A DNA stretch of 64,000 bases. It comes from an uncultured Bacteroidales bacterium. GTDB lineage: Bacteria > Bacteroidota > Bacteroidia > Bacteroidales > UBA932. The translations under genes and the position numbers were made by a program. The notes under the pieces are model-generated. The model did no database searches. It had not been told where the DNA came from and saw only the letters and a program-made list of their open reading frames with translations. The stretch lies in assembly GCA_947306365.1 (NCBI GenBank), contig CAMZGD010000002.1, positions 1 through 64,000 on the forward strand, written 5' to 3'. Positions 1 to 9,577 of the stretch are shown one piece after another. Each line of letters opens with the position of its first letter. Position 1 is the first letter of the stretch.

Positions 1-35
1 GCTACACCAAGTGGGAGAGTAGGTTGCCGCCACCT
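1..35 (+). rRNA. rrf: 5S ribosomal RNA, 3' end only (partial)
   Basis: GTGGGAGAGTAGGTTGCCGCC resembles the conserved 3' end of Bacteroidota 5S rRNA; followed at once by a strong terminator. Confidence 0.7.
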
Positions 36-38
36 TTG

Positions 39-71
39 AGCCCCGGGCTAAAAAAGCCTGGGGCTTTTTTT
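39..71 (+). terminator. Rho-independent terminator after 5S rRNA
   Basis: AGCCCCGGGCT-aaaaa-AGCCTGGGGCT followed by TTTTTTT. Confidence 0.85.
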
Positions 72-145
72 ATGCCCGAGATGGGGCTCAAAGGCGGCGG
101 CAAGTGCCGCCTCTTTCCACCGTGGGCTCTGCCCCCGAACCCCCG

Positions 146-184
146 CGTTGCTTCGCAACGGCCCGCTGATGCGGGCTTTTTTTT
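146..184 (+). terminator. Tandem hairpins CGTTGC-TTC-GCAACG and GCCCGC-TGAT-GCGGGC with T8 tract
   Basis: Inverted repeats plus T-run. Confidence 0.7.
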
Positions 185-259
185 GCTTTGTGACGCAATA
201 TTTTGGCAATGGTTACATCTTATTGTTAGAATGCTTATTTTTGTACAAGGTTTACTGCC

Positions 260-1492
260 ATGAAAAAGACATATCTCTCCCGGATGCTGCTGCTCGTGCC
301 GTTCTTCTTCCTGCTGGCCGGATGCCAGGAAATGCCTGAAGGTGACGACGGCGTGACGGCAAAACCCATCGTGCTGACGAAGAGCCAGCAGACCGTACTG
401 AACAAGGGTAATGACTTTTCCTTCAATCTGTTGAAAGAAACGTACCGCGAGAATCTGGGCGGCAACCTGTTTCTTTCCCCGATGGGGGTGACCATCGTGT
501 CGAGCATGCTCGCCAATGGCGCCAACGGCCCGACGTACGACGAGATCGTCGCGGCCATCGGCATGAAGGGCAGTTCGCTGGACCAGATCAACGAATGCTA
601 CGCAACGATGGTGGACGCCCTCGTCAAGGTGGATTCGAGCGTGGGCCTGTCGCTGGCCAATTCCATCTGGCTGGGCAATGGCCTGAGCCTGCGCAAGAAG
701 TTCAGCAACAATATGGCAAAAGTCTTCGACGCCGAATCGTTCACCGTCGATTTCGGTGCATCCGGAACGCTCGACCAGGTCAACGCCTGGTGCAGCAAGA
801 AGACGTCCGGCCTGATACCCAAAATGTTCGAACAGCTTAGTGCCCAGGTGCGGATGCTCCTGATCAACGCGCTGTATTTCAAGGGAGACTGGGTTTACAC
901 CTTCCCCGAAGCCGATACGAAGGAAGATGTGTTCGTGACTTCGACCGGTTCCGTCCGGATGCCGTTCATGCACCTGACCGCCGAACTGGAGGGCTACCAG
1001 GACGAGACGGTTTCTGTCGTGAAAATGCCCTACGGCAACGGCGCGTTCATGATGGAGGCAGTTGCCCCGTCCGGCGATTTCGACGCATTCCTGTCGGGCC
1101 TTTCGCTCGAGAAACTGCAGCAGTGGGACCGTGCGGCCAAGAAGACGACCGTCATCCTTTCTTTCCCGAAATTCACGGCGGAATTCGATACTGAAGAAAT
1201 GCTGGTGCCCGTCCTGAACCGGCTGGGCATGGTGCGTGCGTTCGGCAGTATGGCCGATTTCTCCAATATGACGGATGAGTCGCTCTATGTGGACAAGTTC
1301 CGGCAGAAGACCTATGTATCTGTCGATGAGAAGGGTACCAAGGCTGCCGCCGTTACCGTCGCGGAAATGCGGAAGAATGTCGGAGGTCCTTCGCAGGATG
1401 TCCTGACCTTGAACTTCAACAGGCCGTTCGTCTACCTCATCCGGGAAACCAGTACCGGAGCCATCCTCTTTATCGGAACGAAAGTAAAGTAG
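260..1492 (+). CDS. Serpin family protein (lipoprotein)
   Basis: 410 aa; lipobox LLAGC; serpin-like NLFLSPMGV, NALYFKGDW, FNRPFVYLIRE motifs. Confidence 0.93.
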   Translation: MKKTYLSRMLLLVPFFFLLAGCQEMPEGDDGVTAKPIVLTKSQQTVLNKGNDFSFNLLKETYRENLGGNLFLSPMGVTIVSSMLANGANGPTYDEIVAAIGMKGSSLDQINECYATMVDALVKVDSSVGLSLANSIWLGNGLSLRKKFSNNMAKVFDAESFTVDFGASGTLDQVNAWCSKKTSGLIPKMFEQLSAQVRMLLINALYFKGDWVYTFPEADTKEDVFVTSTGSVRMPFMHLTAELEGYQDETVSVVKMPYGNGAFMMEAVAPSGDFDAFLSGLSLEKLQQWDRAAKKTTVILSFPKFTAEFDTEEMLVPVLNRLGMVRAFGSMADFSNMTDESLYVDKFRQKTYVSVDEKGTKAAAVTVAEMRKNVGGPSQDVLTLNFNRPFVYLIRETSTGAILFIGTKVK

Positions 1493-1538
1493 CGCCCGGT
1501 TTTTTTCGTACCTTTATCGGTTGAAAAACACTTGAATC

Positions 1539-3230
1539 ATGTTCAAAGGTCAACCGAAAGGTCTTTATGCGCTGGCGCTCGCCAATACGGGCGAGCGTTT
1601 CGGCTATTATACGATGCTGGCCATCTTCATGCTGTTCCTCCAGGCCAAGTTCGGCTGGGAGCAGGCTGCGGCCAGCCAGCTGTACGCCATTTTCCTGGCG
1701 GTCGTCTATTTCATGCCGGTGGTCGGCGGCTGGGTCGCCGACAAGATCGGTTACGGCAAATGCGTGGTAACGGGCGTCTGTGTGATGTTCCTGGGCTATG
1801 TGCTGCTGACGATACCGACGGCCCCGAACGCACTGGGCATCGCGCTGATGATCGGCGCGCTGCTGCTCATTGCCCTGGGCACGGGCCTGTTCAAGGGAAA
1901 CCTGCAGGTGATGATCGGCAACCTCTATGACGAGCCCAAATACGCGTCCCGCCGCGACGCCGCCTTCAGCTTGTTCTATATGGCCATCAACATCGGTGCG
2001 ATGTTCGCCCCCTTTGCCGCGACGGCCATCACCAACCGCTTCCTCGCCAAATCCGGCCTGATCTACAAGGCGGACATTCCGGCGCTATCGCACCAGCTGC
2101 TGGGCGGAACCATCACGCCCGACAACGCGGCGCACCTGGTCGAACTGCAGGGACAGATGCCCGATGCGACCGTTGCCGCCATGGATCCGGCCGCTTTCAG
2201 CAGTTACTATATCGAGCATCTTTCTTCCTCGTATAACATGGGCTTCGCCGTTGCGTGCGTGTCGCTGATCCTGTCGATGGCCATCTATTTCGCCTGCCGT
2301 CCGTGGTTCAGGCACGCCGACGTGAATGCGAAGCAGGCGGCCGCCGCCAACGCGCCCGTGGCTGAACTTACGCCCAAACAGACGAAGGAGCGCATCGTCG
2401 CCCTCTGCATGGTCTTCGCCGTGGTGATCTTCTTCTGGATGGCTTTCCACCAGAACGGGCAGTCGCTCACCTGGTTTGCCCGCGACTATACGCAGGATAC
2501 CGTGAGCGGTTGGCCCAAGGCCGGATTCAACATCTGGATCCTGGCGCTGCTGGCCGCCTCCATCTATACGCTGTTCGGCGTCTTCCAGTCTGAGAAGAAT
2601 ACGGCCCGGATCCTCTGCGGCATCGTAACGGCCGCGTTCTGGGCCGGAGCCTGGTACATCTACAAGGGAATGCCGTCGGTGCTCGACATCCAGCCGCAGC
2701 TCTTCCAGCAGTTCAACCCGTTCTTCGTGGTGTTCCTGACCCCGGTCATCATGGCGATTTTCAGCGCATTGGCTGGTAAGAAAGATGCGGCGCACCCCGA
2801 AGGGCGCGAACCGTCCGCCCCGATGAAGATCGGTATCGGCATGTTCGTGGCCGCGCTGGGCTACCTGATCATGATCTTCGGATCGGTGGGACAGGCTTCG
2901 CCCGCGGCGTTGGCGGGAACGGTCTCGCCCGATCCGGTGGTCCCGATGTACCTGATGAGCACGTATCTTGTGCTGACGTTCGCCGAACTGCTGCTCAGCC
3001 CGATGGGCATCTCGTTCGTGTCGAAGGTGGCGCCGCCCAAGATGAAGGGCCTGATGATGGGGTTGTGGTTCGCCGCATCGGCCATCGGCAACTACCTGAG
3101 TTCGATTCCGGGCCTGCTCTGGATGCGCGTGCCGCTCTGGGCCAACTGGGCCATCCTTTCCGTCCTCTGCGCCGTGGCGGGCATCATCATGTTCGCGATG
3201 CTCCGCCGCATCGAGGCAGCGACGAAATAG
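1539..3230 (+). CDS. POT-family peptide MFS transporter
   Basis: 563 aa polytopic; GERFGYYTM and FxxFYxxINxG-type motifs. Confidence 0.92.
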   Translation: MFKGQPKGLYALALANTGERFGYYTMLAIFMLFLQAKFGWEQAAASQLYAIFLAVVYFMPVVGGWVADKIGYGKCVVTGVCVMFLGYVLLTIPTAPNALGIALMIGALLLIALGTGLFKGNLQVMIGNLYDEPKYASRRDAAFSLFYMAINIGAMFAPFAATAITNRFLAKSGLIYKADIPALSHQLLGGTITPDNAAHLVELQGQMPDATVAAMDPAAFSSYYIEHLSSSYNMGFAVACVSLILSMAIYFACRPWFRHADVNAKQAAAANAPVAELTPKQTKERIVALCMVFAVVIFFWMAFHQNGQSLTWFARDYTQDTVSGWPKAGFNIWILALLAASIYTLFGVFQSEKNTARILCGIVTAAFWAGAWYIYKGMPSVLDIQPQLFQQFNPFFVVFLTPVIMAIFSALAGKKDAAHPEGREPSAPMKIGIGMFVAALGYLIMIFGSVGQASPAALAGTVSPDPVVPMYLMSTYLVLTFAELLLSPMGISFVSKVAPPKMKGLMMGLWFAASAIGNYLSSIPGLLWMRVPLWANWAILSVLCAVAGIIMFAMLRRIEAATK

Positions 3231-3231
3231 G

Positions 3232-4899
3232 TTACAGGGCAGCCAGGATAAGGATCTGGGCGGAAACCACCCGGAGAAACATCGTAAGGGGATAGACGGT
3301 GGAATAACTCACCGCGGGAATGTCGTTGGGCGAGGTGCTCGTGACGAACGACAGGGCGATGGGATTGGTCATGCTGCCGGCCAGGGTGCCCATCAGGGCG
3401 AAGTAGTCGAGCTTGAAGACCAGCCGCCCCAGGATGCCCATCACCAGGATCGGAATGACGGTGATCAGGAAGCCGTAGCCTACCCAGACGTAGCCGCCGC
3501 CCTGGAGCGTGCTGACGAATTCCGGACCGGCCGACAGGCCGACGGCCGCCAGGAAGAGCGAGATGCCGATTTCGCGCAGCATCAGGCTGGCGCTGATGGT
3601 CGTATAGGTGACCAGGTGGAACCGGGCGCCGAAACGGCTCAGCAGGATGGCCACGATGAGCGGGCCGCCCGCCAGGCCGAGTTTCACCGGCAGGGGGATG
3701 CCGCTGATGTGGAACGGGATCATGCCGACCAGCACGCCGAGCAGGATGCCGATGAACATCGGGATCAGATTGGGTTCGCGCAGCTGTTTCTGCGAGTTGC
3801 CCAGCAGGCCGGCCACTTCCTGGAGGGCGCTCTCTGCGCCGACGACCGTGACGCGGTCGCCGAGCAGCAGTTCCAGGGAGGGCGACGCGATAAGGTCGAC
3901 GCCGGAACGGTTCACGCGGGTGACGTTTACCTTGAAGTGATTGCGGAGCTGCAGCGAGCCGAGTTGTTTGCCATTGATGCTGCTGCGCGTGACCAGGATG
4001 CGCCGCGAAGTGAGTTCCGTACTTTTGCTTTTCTCGTCCCAGACTTCCTGCGGCATCTCGATCTGCCGTCCCAGAAAGGCTACCACGGCTTCGGTGTCGT
4101 GCGGGTCGGAGACGAAGAACACCTTGTCATTGAGAGAAATGACGGTCTGGGCATCGGCCAGGACCGGCTCAGCGCCCTCCTTGAGCACGCGTGAGATGAC
4201 GAACGGCCGGTTGAGCAGGCGTGCCAGTTCATACACTTTCTTCCCGTCCACCTGCGGATTGGTGATGACGACCGTAATCCGGTCCGGCTCGTGCGTCTCG
4301 ATGACGTGTTCCCGGTGCAGCCGTTCGTCTTCCCGGACCGGATCGACGCGGAACAGTTTGCGAAGCAGCAGCAGGGCCAGGATCAGGCCGATGACGCCGA
4401 GGGGATAGGCGACGGCGTAGCCCAGGGCGATGGAGGGTTCGTTGACACCCATCGTGTCAAGATACGTCTGTTGGGCGGAACCCAGCGCCGGCGTGTTGGT
4501 CACGGCGCCCGACATCACGCCGGTCAGGGTGACCAGGCCGGTGCCGCTCGCCGCGGCGATCACGCAGGTGACAAGGATGCCGATAAGGATGACGCCCAGC
4601 GATACCAGGTTGAGTTTCAGGCCATTCTTCTTGAGCGAGGAGAAAAAGCCCGGTCCCACCTGCATACCCACCGAATAGATGAAGAGGATCAGGCCGAATT
4701 CCTTGACGAAGCCGAGCACCTTCGGGTCGATGCCCATCTTGAAATGGCCGAAGGCGATACCTACGAACAGGATCCAGGTGATGCCCAGCGAAATGCCGCC
4801 GATCTTCACCTTGCCCAGCAGGGTGCCCAGCGCGATGGTGGCCGCCAGGATGAAGATGATATGGGCGGTGCCGCTTCCGAAAAGGAGTTCCGTAAACAT
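3232..4899 (-). CDS. AspT/YidE/YbjL-type putative transporter with TrkA-C domains
   Basis: 555 aa; duplicated membrane domain flanking two RCK_C-like regions; VGMQVGPGFF motif. Confidence 0.88.
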   Translation of the reverse strand: MFTELLFGSGTAHIIFILAATIALGTLLGKVKIGGISLGITWILFVGIAFGHFKMGIDPKVLGFVKEFGLILFIYSVGMQVGPGFFSSLKKNGLKLNLVSLGVILIGILVTCVIAAASGTGLVTLTGVMSGAVTNTPALGSAQQTYLDTMGVNEPSIALGYAVAYPLGVIGLILALLLLRKLFRVDPVREDERLHREHVIETHEPDRITVVITNPQVDGKKVYELARLLNRPFVISRVLKEGAEPVLADAQTVISLNDKVFFVSDPHDTEAVVAFLGRQIEMPQEVWDEKSKSTELTSRRILVTRSSINGKQLGSLQLRNHFKVNVTRVNRSGVDLIASPSLELLLGDRVTVVGAESALQEVAGLLGNSQKQLREPNLIPMFIGILLGVLVGMIPFHISGIPLPVKLGLAGGPLIVAILLSRFGARFHLVTYTTISASLMLREIGISLFLAAVGLSAGPEFVSTLQGGGYVWVGYGFLITVIPILVMGILGRLVFKLDYFALMGTLAGSMTNPIALSFVTSTSPNDIPAVSYSTVYPLTMFLRVVSAQILILAAL

Positions 4900-4911
4900 G
4901 GCCGGCGGGTA

Positions 4912-6888
4912 TCAGTCGATGATCAGGACGAAGCCTCCGCCGGGTGCCATACGCACGAGGAACGGTTTCTTGGACTGGATTTCGACGGATTCCAGACGGT
5001 AGTCCGTGGCGTTGCGCGTGGCATTGACGCCGTCGCGGAACAGGACGGCGTCGTGCTGGCCCTTGACGAGGCTGCTCAGGTCGAGCGACAGGTCGCGTGC
5101 ATCCCAGTTGGTGAGGCCGCCGACGTACCAGCGCTCCCCGCTGCGGCGGGCCGTGACGATGAACTTTCCGATCGATCCCTGCAGGATGCGGGTCTCGTCC
5201 CAGACGGTGGGAAGGGCCGTGATGAAATCGGTGGTCTCCTGTTCCTTCCGGTAGGCCTCGGGGTTGTCGCAAAGCATCACGAAGGGCGAGTCGAAGACAA
5301 TGTATTCCGCGACCTGGCGGGCGCGGGTTCCCTGGCTCATCGGGTTGCTGTTGTTGGGGACGTATTCGTTCCGGAGCGCGTTCCGCATGGCGCCCTGCGT
5401 ATAGTCGACCGGGCCGGAGAGCATCCGGATGAAGGGGAAGGTAACGTCGTATTCCACGATGTCCTCGGTCGTCCATTTCAGCTGCTCAAGACCCCAGACG
5501 CCTTCGAAGTTGAGCACATTGGGCCAGGTCCGGTTCATTCCGGCCGGCTTGTACATCCCGTGGTAGTCGATGATCATCTGGTAGCGGGCCGCGGTCGACG
5601 CGATGCGGTAGAGCTGCTCGGTGACTTCCTGGTCGTCGCGGTTCATGAAATCGACCTTGAACCCTTTGATGCCCATCTTGGCGTAGGTCTGGCAGGCCTT
5701 TTCCAGGTCTTTGTCGAGCACGTAGCTGACGGCCCAGAGCACGAGGCCCACGTTCTTTTCCTCCGCATACCGGGCAAGTTCCTTCAGGTCGATGTCTGAA
5801 TTGACCTTCAGGATGTCGAGCGGGGCGGACCAGCCCTCGTCGAGTATCACGTATTCAATGCCGTTTTCCGACGCAAAGTCGATATAGTGCTTGTAGGTCT
5901 GCGTATTGATGCCCGACTTGAAGTCCACGCCGGTTATGTTCCAGTCGTTCCACCAGTCCCAGGCCACCTTGCCCGGCCTGATCCAGGAGGTGTCGCCGAT
6001 GCGGTTCGGCGAGGCGAGCAGCCAGACAAGGTTGTTGGTCGGCAGGTTCGTCTCGCTCTCTGCGATGGCCAGCACGCGCCAGGGGAAATTGCGCGGGGCC
6101 TTCTTGGTGGCGTTTTCCTTGATGACGGCCAGGTTGTCGGTGTAAGTGTCGACGACCACCTGTCCGCGGCGCGGCGTTTCGTGAACCATGCCGGGTACCG
6201 GCGCGAAGTCGCCCACCAGCGAGAAGCCCTCGCCCTTCTTGAGGAACATGCCCGGGTAGGATTCGATGTCCGAATCGGTGATGGCGACGCGCATGCCGTT
6301 GTCGAGGCAGACGAGCAGCGGCGAGAAGGCGACGGCGTCGTTCCGGAAGCGGCTCAGCGGTGCGACGGTGTATTTGCTTTCAAACGAAGTGGCGTAGGGA
6401 TGCTGCGTATCGTTGTTGTAGGGCACGTAGGCGAGGAAGTCCCGGTCGAAATTGAATTCAACCCGTTCGGCGGTCACGCAATCACCCTTCAGGACCTCGT
6501 TGGCGGAGAAGCGGTAGGCGACGCCCTGGCCGTCGTACGCGCGGAAGATCAGGCTCCAGCCGTCGGCGAGGTTCAGCGTGAGCTGGTTGTAGCGTTCCTC
6601 TATGAAGTCCTGCCGCCAGAACGGGGCGGGGATGATGGTCCGGATTTTCTTGATGTCGTCCGACTTGACCTTGGCGTTATAGCCGATCACCTGGCCGGAC
6701 ACGGTCATCGAAATGACCGAAGGCGCAAGGACGCGCTGGCCGTTGTGCGTGACGGACCAGGTAATCTGCCGCTGGACGTCGATATCGACGGTCGTACGGC
6801 CGTCGGGAGATGTGACCCGGTATGGTTTGGCCTGCAATCCTGCCGCGGCGAGCGCGCACAGGAGGAGGAAAGTGAAAATCCTTTTCAT
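4912..6888 (-). CDS. Glycoside hydrolase family 97 protein
   Basis: Signal peptide start MKRIFTFLLLCALAAAGLQA; GIEYVILDEGWS, GIKGFKVDFMNRDDQ, IDYHGMYKPAGMNRTWPN motifs. Confidence 0.92.
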   Translation of the reverse strand: MKRIFTFLLLCALAAAGLQAKPYRVTSPDGRTTVDIDVQRQITWSVTHNGQRVLAPSVISMTVSGQVIGYNAKVKSDDIKKIRTIIPAPFWRQDFIEERYNQLTLNLADGWSLIFRAYDGQGVAYRFSANEVLKGDCVTAERVEFNFDRDFLAYVPYNNDTQHPYATSFESKYTVAPLSRFRNDAVAFSPLLVCLDNGMRVAITDSDIESYPGMFLKKGEGFSLVGDFAPVPGMVHETPRRGQVVVDTYTDNLAVIKENATKKAPRNFPWRVLAIAESETNLPTNNLVWLLASPNRIGDTSWIRPGKVAWDWWNDWNITGVDFKSGINTQTYKHYIDFASENGIEYVILDEGWSAPLDILKVNSDIDLKELARYAEEKNVGLVLWAVSYVLDKDLEKACQTYAKMGIKGFKVDFMNRDDQEVTEQLYRIASTAARYQMIIDYHGMYKPAGMNRTWPNVLNFEGVWGLEQLKWTTEDIVEYDVTFPFIRMLSGPVDYTQGAMRNALRNEYVPNNSNPMSQGTRARQVAEYIVFDSPFVMLCDNPEAYRKEQETTDFITALPTVWDETRILQGSIGKFIVTARRSGERWYVGGLTNWDARDLSLDLSSLVKGQHDAVLFRDGVNATRNATDYRLESVEIQSKKPFLVRMAPGGGFVLIID

Positions 6889-6961
6889 AATCTGCACCAT
6901 TAGAGTGACAAAAATACGAAGAATCTTGTTAACTTTGTAGTCATTCAAACCATTTTCGACT

Positions 6962-7837
6962 ATGAAACTCGAAGGAAGACGCGAAAGCACGAATGTAGAC
7001 GACCGCAGGGGCAGAGGCGCCTCGGTCGGAACGATCGGCGGCCTGGGCATCGGCGGCCTCATCATTGTTGGACTTCTCACCTGGCTGCTGGGCGGCGATC
7101 CCACTACGGTCATCCAGGAGGCGGGCCAGGCCATGGGCACGGGCGGCCAGACGACGGGCTCCTATACGCCGACCGCGGAAGAAGAGGAACTGGCTGTTTT
7201 CTCCAAGCAGATCCTGGCGGGTACGGAAGATGTCTGGACCAAGATCTTCAAGGCGAACGGCCTGACCTACACCCCGCCGAAGCTTGTGCTCTTCTCCGGT
7301 TCCGTGCAGTCCGGCTGCGGCGGTGCCACCGCGCAGTCCGGTCCGTTCTATTGCAGCGCCGACCAGTGCGTCTACCTGGATCTCTCGTTCTTCACTTCGA
7401 TGAAGAAACAGATCGGGGCCGACGGCGACTTCGCCTATGCGTATGTGATCGCCCACGAGGTGGGACACCACGTCCAGAACCTGCTGGGTACGCTGGGAAA
7501 GGCCCATCAGCAGATGTCGCGCTACAAGGCCAACAGCAAGGAATACAACCAGATCAGTGTCCGTCTCGAACTGCAGGCCGACTTCTATGCCGGCGTGTGG
7601 GCGCACCACGACAACGCGATGTTCGGCTCCCTCGAGGAAGGTGACATCGAAGAAGGCCTTGCGGTGGCCGCGAAGATCGGCGACGACTACCTGCAGAAGC
7701 AGGCCTATGGCTACACGGTTCCCGACTCCTTCAACCACGGCACTTCCGCCCAGCGGGCGAGGTGGCTCAAGAAAGGCATCGCTACCGGCGACCCGTCCCA
7801 GGGCGACACGTTCTCCATCGCATACAACGCCCTGTAG
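6962..7837 (+). CDS. ypfJ: Neutral zinc metallopeptidase, YpfJ family
   Basis: KLEGRRES N-terminus, one TM, AHEVGHHVQNLLG, LELQADFYAGVWAHH. Confidence 0.92.
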   Translation: MKLEGRRESTNVDDRRGRGASVGTIGGLGIGGLIIVGLLTWLLGGDPTTVIQEAGQAMGTGGQTTGSYTPTAEEEELAVFSKQILAGTEDVWTKIFKANGLTYTPPKLVLFSGSVQSGCGGATAQSGPFYCSADQCVYLDLSFFTSMKKQIGADGDFAYAYVIAHEVGHHVQNLLGTLGKAHQQMSRYKANSKEYNQISVRLELQADFYAGVWAHHDNAMFGSLEEGDIEEGLAVAAKIGDDYLQKQAYGYTVPDSFNHGTSAQRARWLKKGIATGDPSQGDTFSIAYNAL

Positions 7838-7849
7838 TCCGATCCCGGT

Positions 7850-9097
7850 ATGAACAGCGAGATCCGTAATCTTGACCTGTGGCCGGACGGCGCACTCAAG
7901 ATCGAATGGGTGCGTCACCATATGCCGCTGCTCAGCGGCCTGGAGGCGGAATTCCGCACGGAAAAGCCGTTTTCCGGCTGCCGCATCGCCCTGTCCGTCC
8001 ATCTGGAAGCCAAGACAGCCTATCTGTGCAAGGTGCTCGCCGCCGGCGGTGCCGAGATGTATGTCACGGGCAGCAATCCGCTTTCCACGCAGGACGACGT
8101 GGCGGCTGCGCTCGTGCACGACGGACTCAACGTCTTTGCCTGGCACGGCGCTACGCCGGAAGAATATGAGGCGCACATCCGCCGGGTGCTCGAGATCGGG
8201 CCGAACGTCATCATCGACGACGGCGGCGACCTCGTGGCGCTGATGCACGCGGAATACCGCGACCTGCTGCCCGGCGTGATCGGCGGATGCGAGGAAACGA
8301 CGACGGGCATCCTGCGGCTGCTGGCGATGAACCGGGCGAAAAAGCTGGAATTCCCGATGATGCTGGTCAACAACGCCGACTGCAAGCACCTGTTCGACAA
8401 CCGGTACGGTACGGGCCAGTCGGTCTGGGACGGCATCAACCGGACCACCAACCTGATCGTGGCGGGCAAGACCGTTGTCGTGGCGGGATATGGCTGGTGC
8501 GGCAAAGGCGTGGCGATGCGGGCAAAGGGCCTGGGCGCCAAGGTGGTGGTCACGGAAGTCGATCCGGTCAAGGCCATGGAGGCGGTGATGGACGGCTTCT
8601 CGGTGATGCCGATGGCGCAGGCCGCCCGCGAAGGTGACCTGTTCGTCACGGTCACCGGCTGTTCGGGCGTGATCACGCGTGAACATTTCCTGGCGATGAA
8701 AGACGGCGCCATCTGCTGCAATGCGGGCCATTTCGACGTGGAGGTGGATGTCGCAGGCCTGCGGGAAATGGCTGTCGAAGCGGCGCCCGCCCGTCACAAC
8801 ATCATGGGATACCGGCTCGAGAATGGCCACAAGATCTATGTCATCGCCGAGGGCCGTCTGGTCAATCTGGCGGCCGGCGACGGCCATCCGGCCGAGATCA
8901 TGGACATGTCGTTCGCCATCCAGGCACTCAGCGCCCGGTATCTGGTGCAGCATCGTACGCTGCCGCGCAAGGCCGGGGAGATGGTCCACGACGTTCCCCG
9001 CGAGATTGACGAGGAAGTCGCCCGCCGCAAGCTTGCCTACTGGGGCTGTGCCATCGACACGCTCACCCCGGAGCAGCACCGTTACCTGTTCGGATAA
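7850..9097 (+). CDS. ahcY: Adenosylhomocysteinase-like (short, archaeal/Thermotoga-type)
   Basis: 415 aa; VVAGYGWCGKGVAMRAKGLGA NAD-binding motif; NNADCKHLFDNRYGTGQS. Confidence 0.88.
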   Translation: MNSEIRNLDLWPDGALKIEWVRHHMPLLSGLEAEFRTEKPFSGCRIALSVHLEAKTAYLCKVLAAGGAEMYVTGSNPLSTQDDVAAALVHDGLNVFAWHGATPEEYEAHIRRVLEIGPNVIIDDGGDLVALMHAEYRDLLPGVIGGCEETTTGILRLLAMNRAKKLEFPMMLVNNADCKHLFDNRYGTGQSVWDGINRTTNLIVAGKTVVVAGYGWCGKGVAMRAKGLGAKVVVTEVDPVKAMEAVMDGFSVMPMAQAAREGDLFVTVTGCSGVITREHFLAMKDGAICCNAGHFDVEVDVAGLREMAVEAAPARHNIMGYRLENGHKIYVIAEGRLVNLAAGDGHPAEIMDMSFAIQALSARYLVQHRTLPRKAGEMVHDVPREIDEEVARRKLAYWGCAIDTLTPEQHRYLFG

Positions 9098-9537
9098 GTC
9101 AGCGTGGCGAGAAGACGGGTCAGATAAGTTTCATCCACGGCGTCGAAAGCATCGGTCTCGGCGCTGTCGATGTCCAGTTCGGCGAATACGGCGCCTTTTC
9201 GGAGAAGCGGGATGACGATCTCGCTCTTTGAAAAGGCGCTGCAGGCTATGTGCCCCGGGAACTGTTCCACGTCGGGAACGATCAGGGTACGGCCTTCCTT
9301 CCAGGCTGTTCCGCAGACACCGCGTCCCCGGCGGATGCGCGTGCAGGCGACCGGTCCCTGGAACGGCCCCAGTACAAGTTCATCGCCGGCCACGCGGTAG
9401 AAGCCGGTCCAGTGGAAGCCCATTTTGGCGTGAATGGCCGCGGCGATGTTCGCCATATTGGCGATTTCATCGGTTTCCGCAGCGGTCAGGGCCTCCACTT
9501 CCTGCAGAAGCTCCCGGTATTTCTCTTCTTTTGTCAT
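9082..9537 (-). CDS. GAF-domain protein, free methionine-R-sulfoxide reductase-like
   Basis: HAKMGFHWTGFYRV, GPFQGPVACTRIRRGRGVCGTAW, conserved Cys pattern. Confidence 0.88.
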   Translation of the reverse strand: MTKEEKYRELLQEVEALTAAETDEIANMANIAAAIHAKMGFHWTGFYRVAGDELVLGPFQGPVACTRIRRGRGVCGTAWKEGRTLIVPDVEQFPGHIACSAFSKSEIVIPLLRKGAVFAELDIDSAETDAFDAVDETYLTRLLATLTYPNR

Positions 9538-9559
9538 CGCGCATTTTTTCGTATATTTG
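9530..9559 (+). promoter_or_regulatory. Candidate Bacteroidota promoter (TTTG-N18-TATATTTG)
   Basis: Match to TTTG/TAnnTTTG pattern upstream of 9578 CDS. Confidence 0.45.
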
Positions 9560-9577
9560 TAAAAATACAGATTATTC

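Noticed and set aside
4291-5799. 502-codon plus-strand ORF opposite the transporter and GH97
   Set aside because: Antisense to strong genes, no recognisable protein features.
6941-9079. 712-codon minus-strand ORF across the ypfJ and ahcY genes
   Set aside because: Antisense to two well-supported CDSs; no domain-like features.
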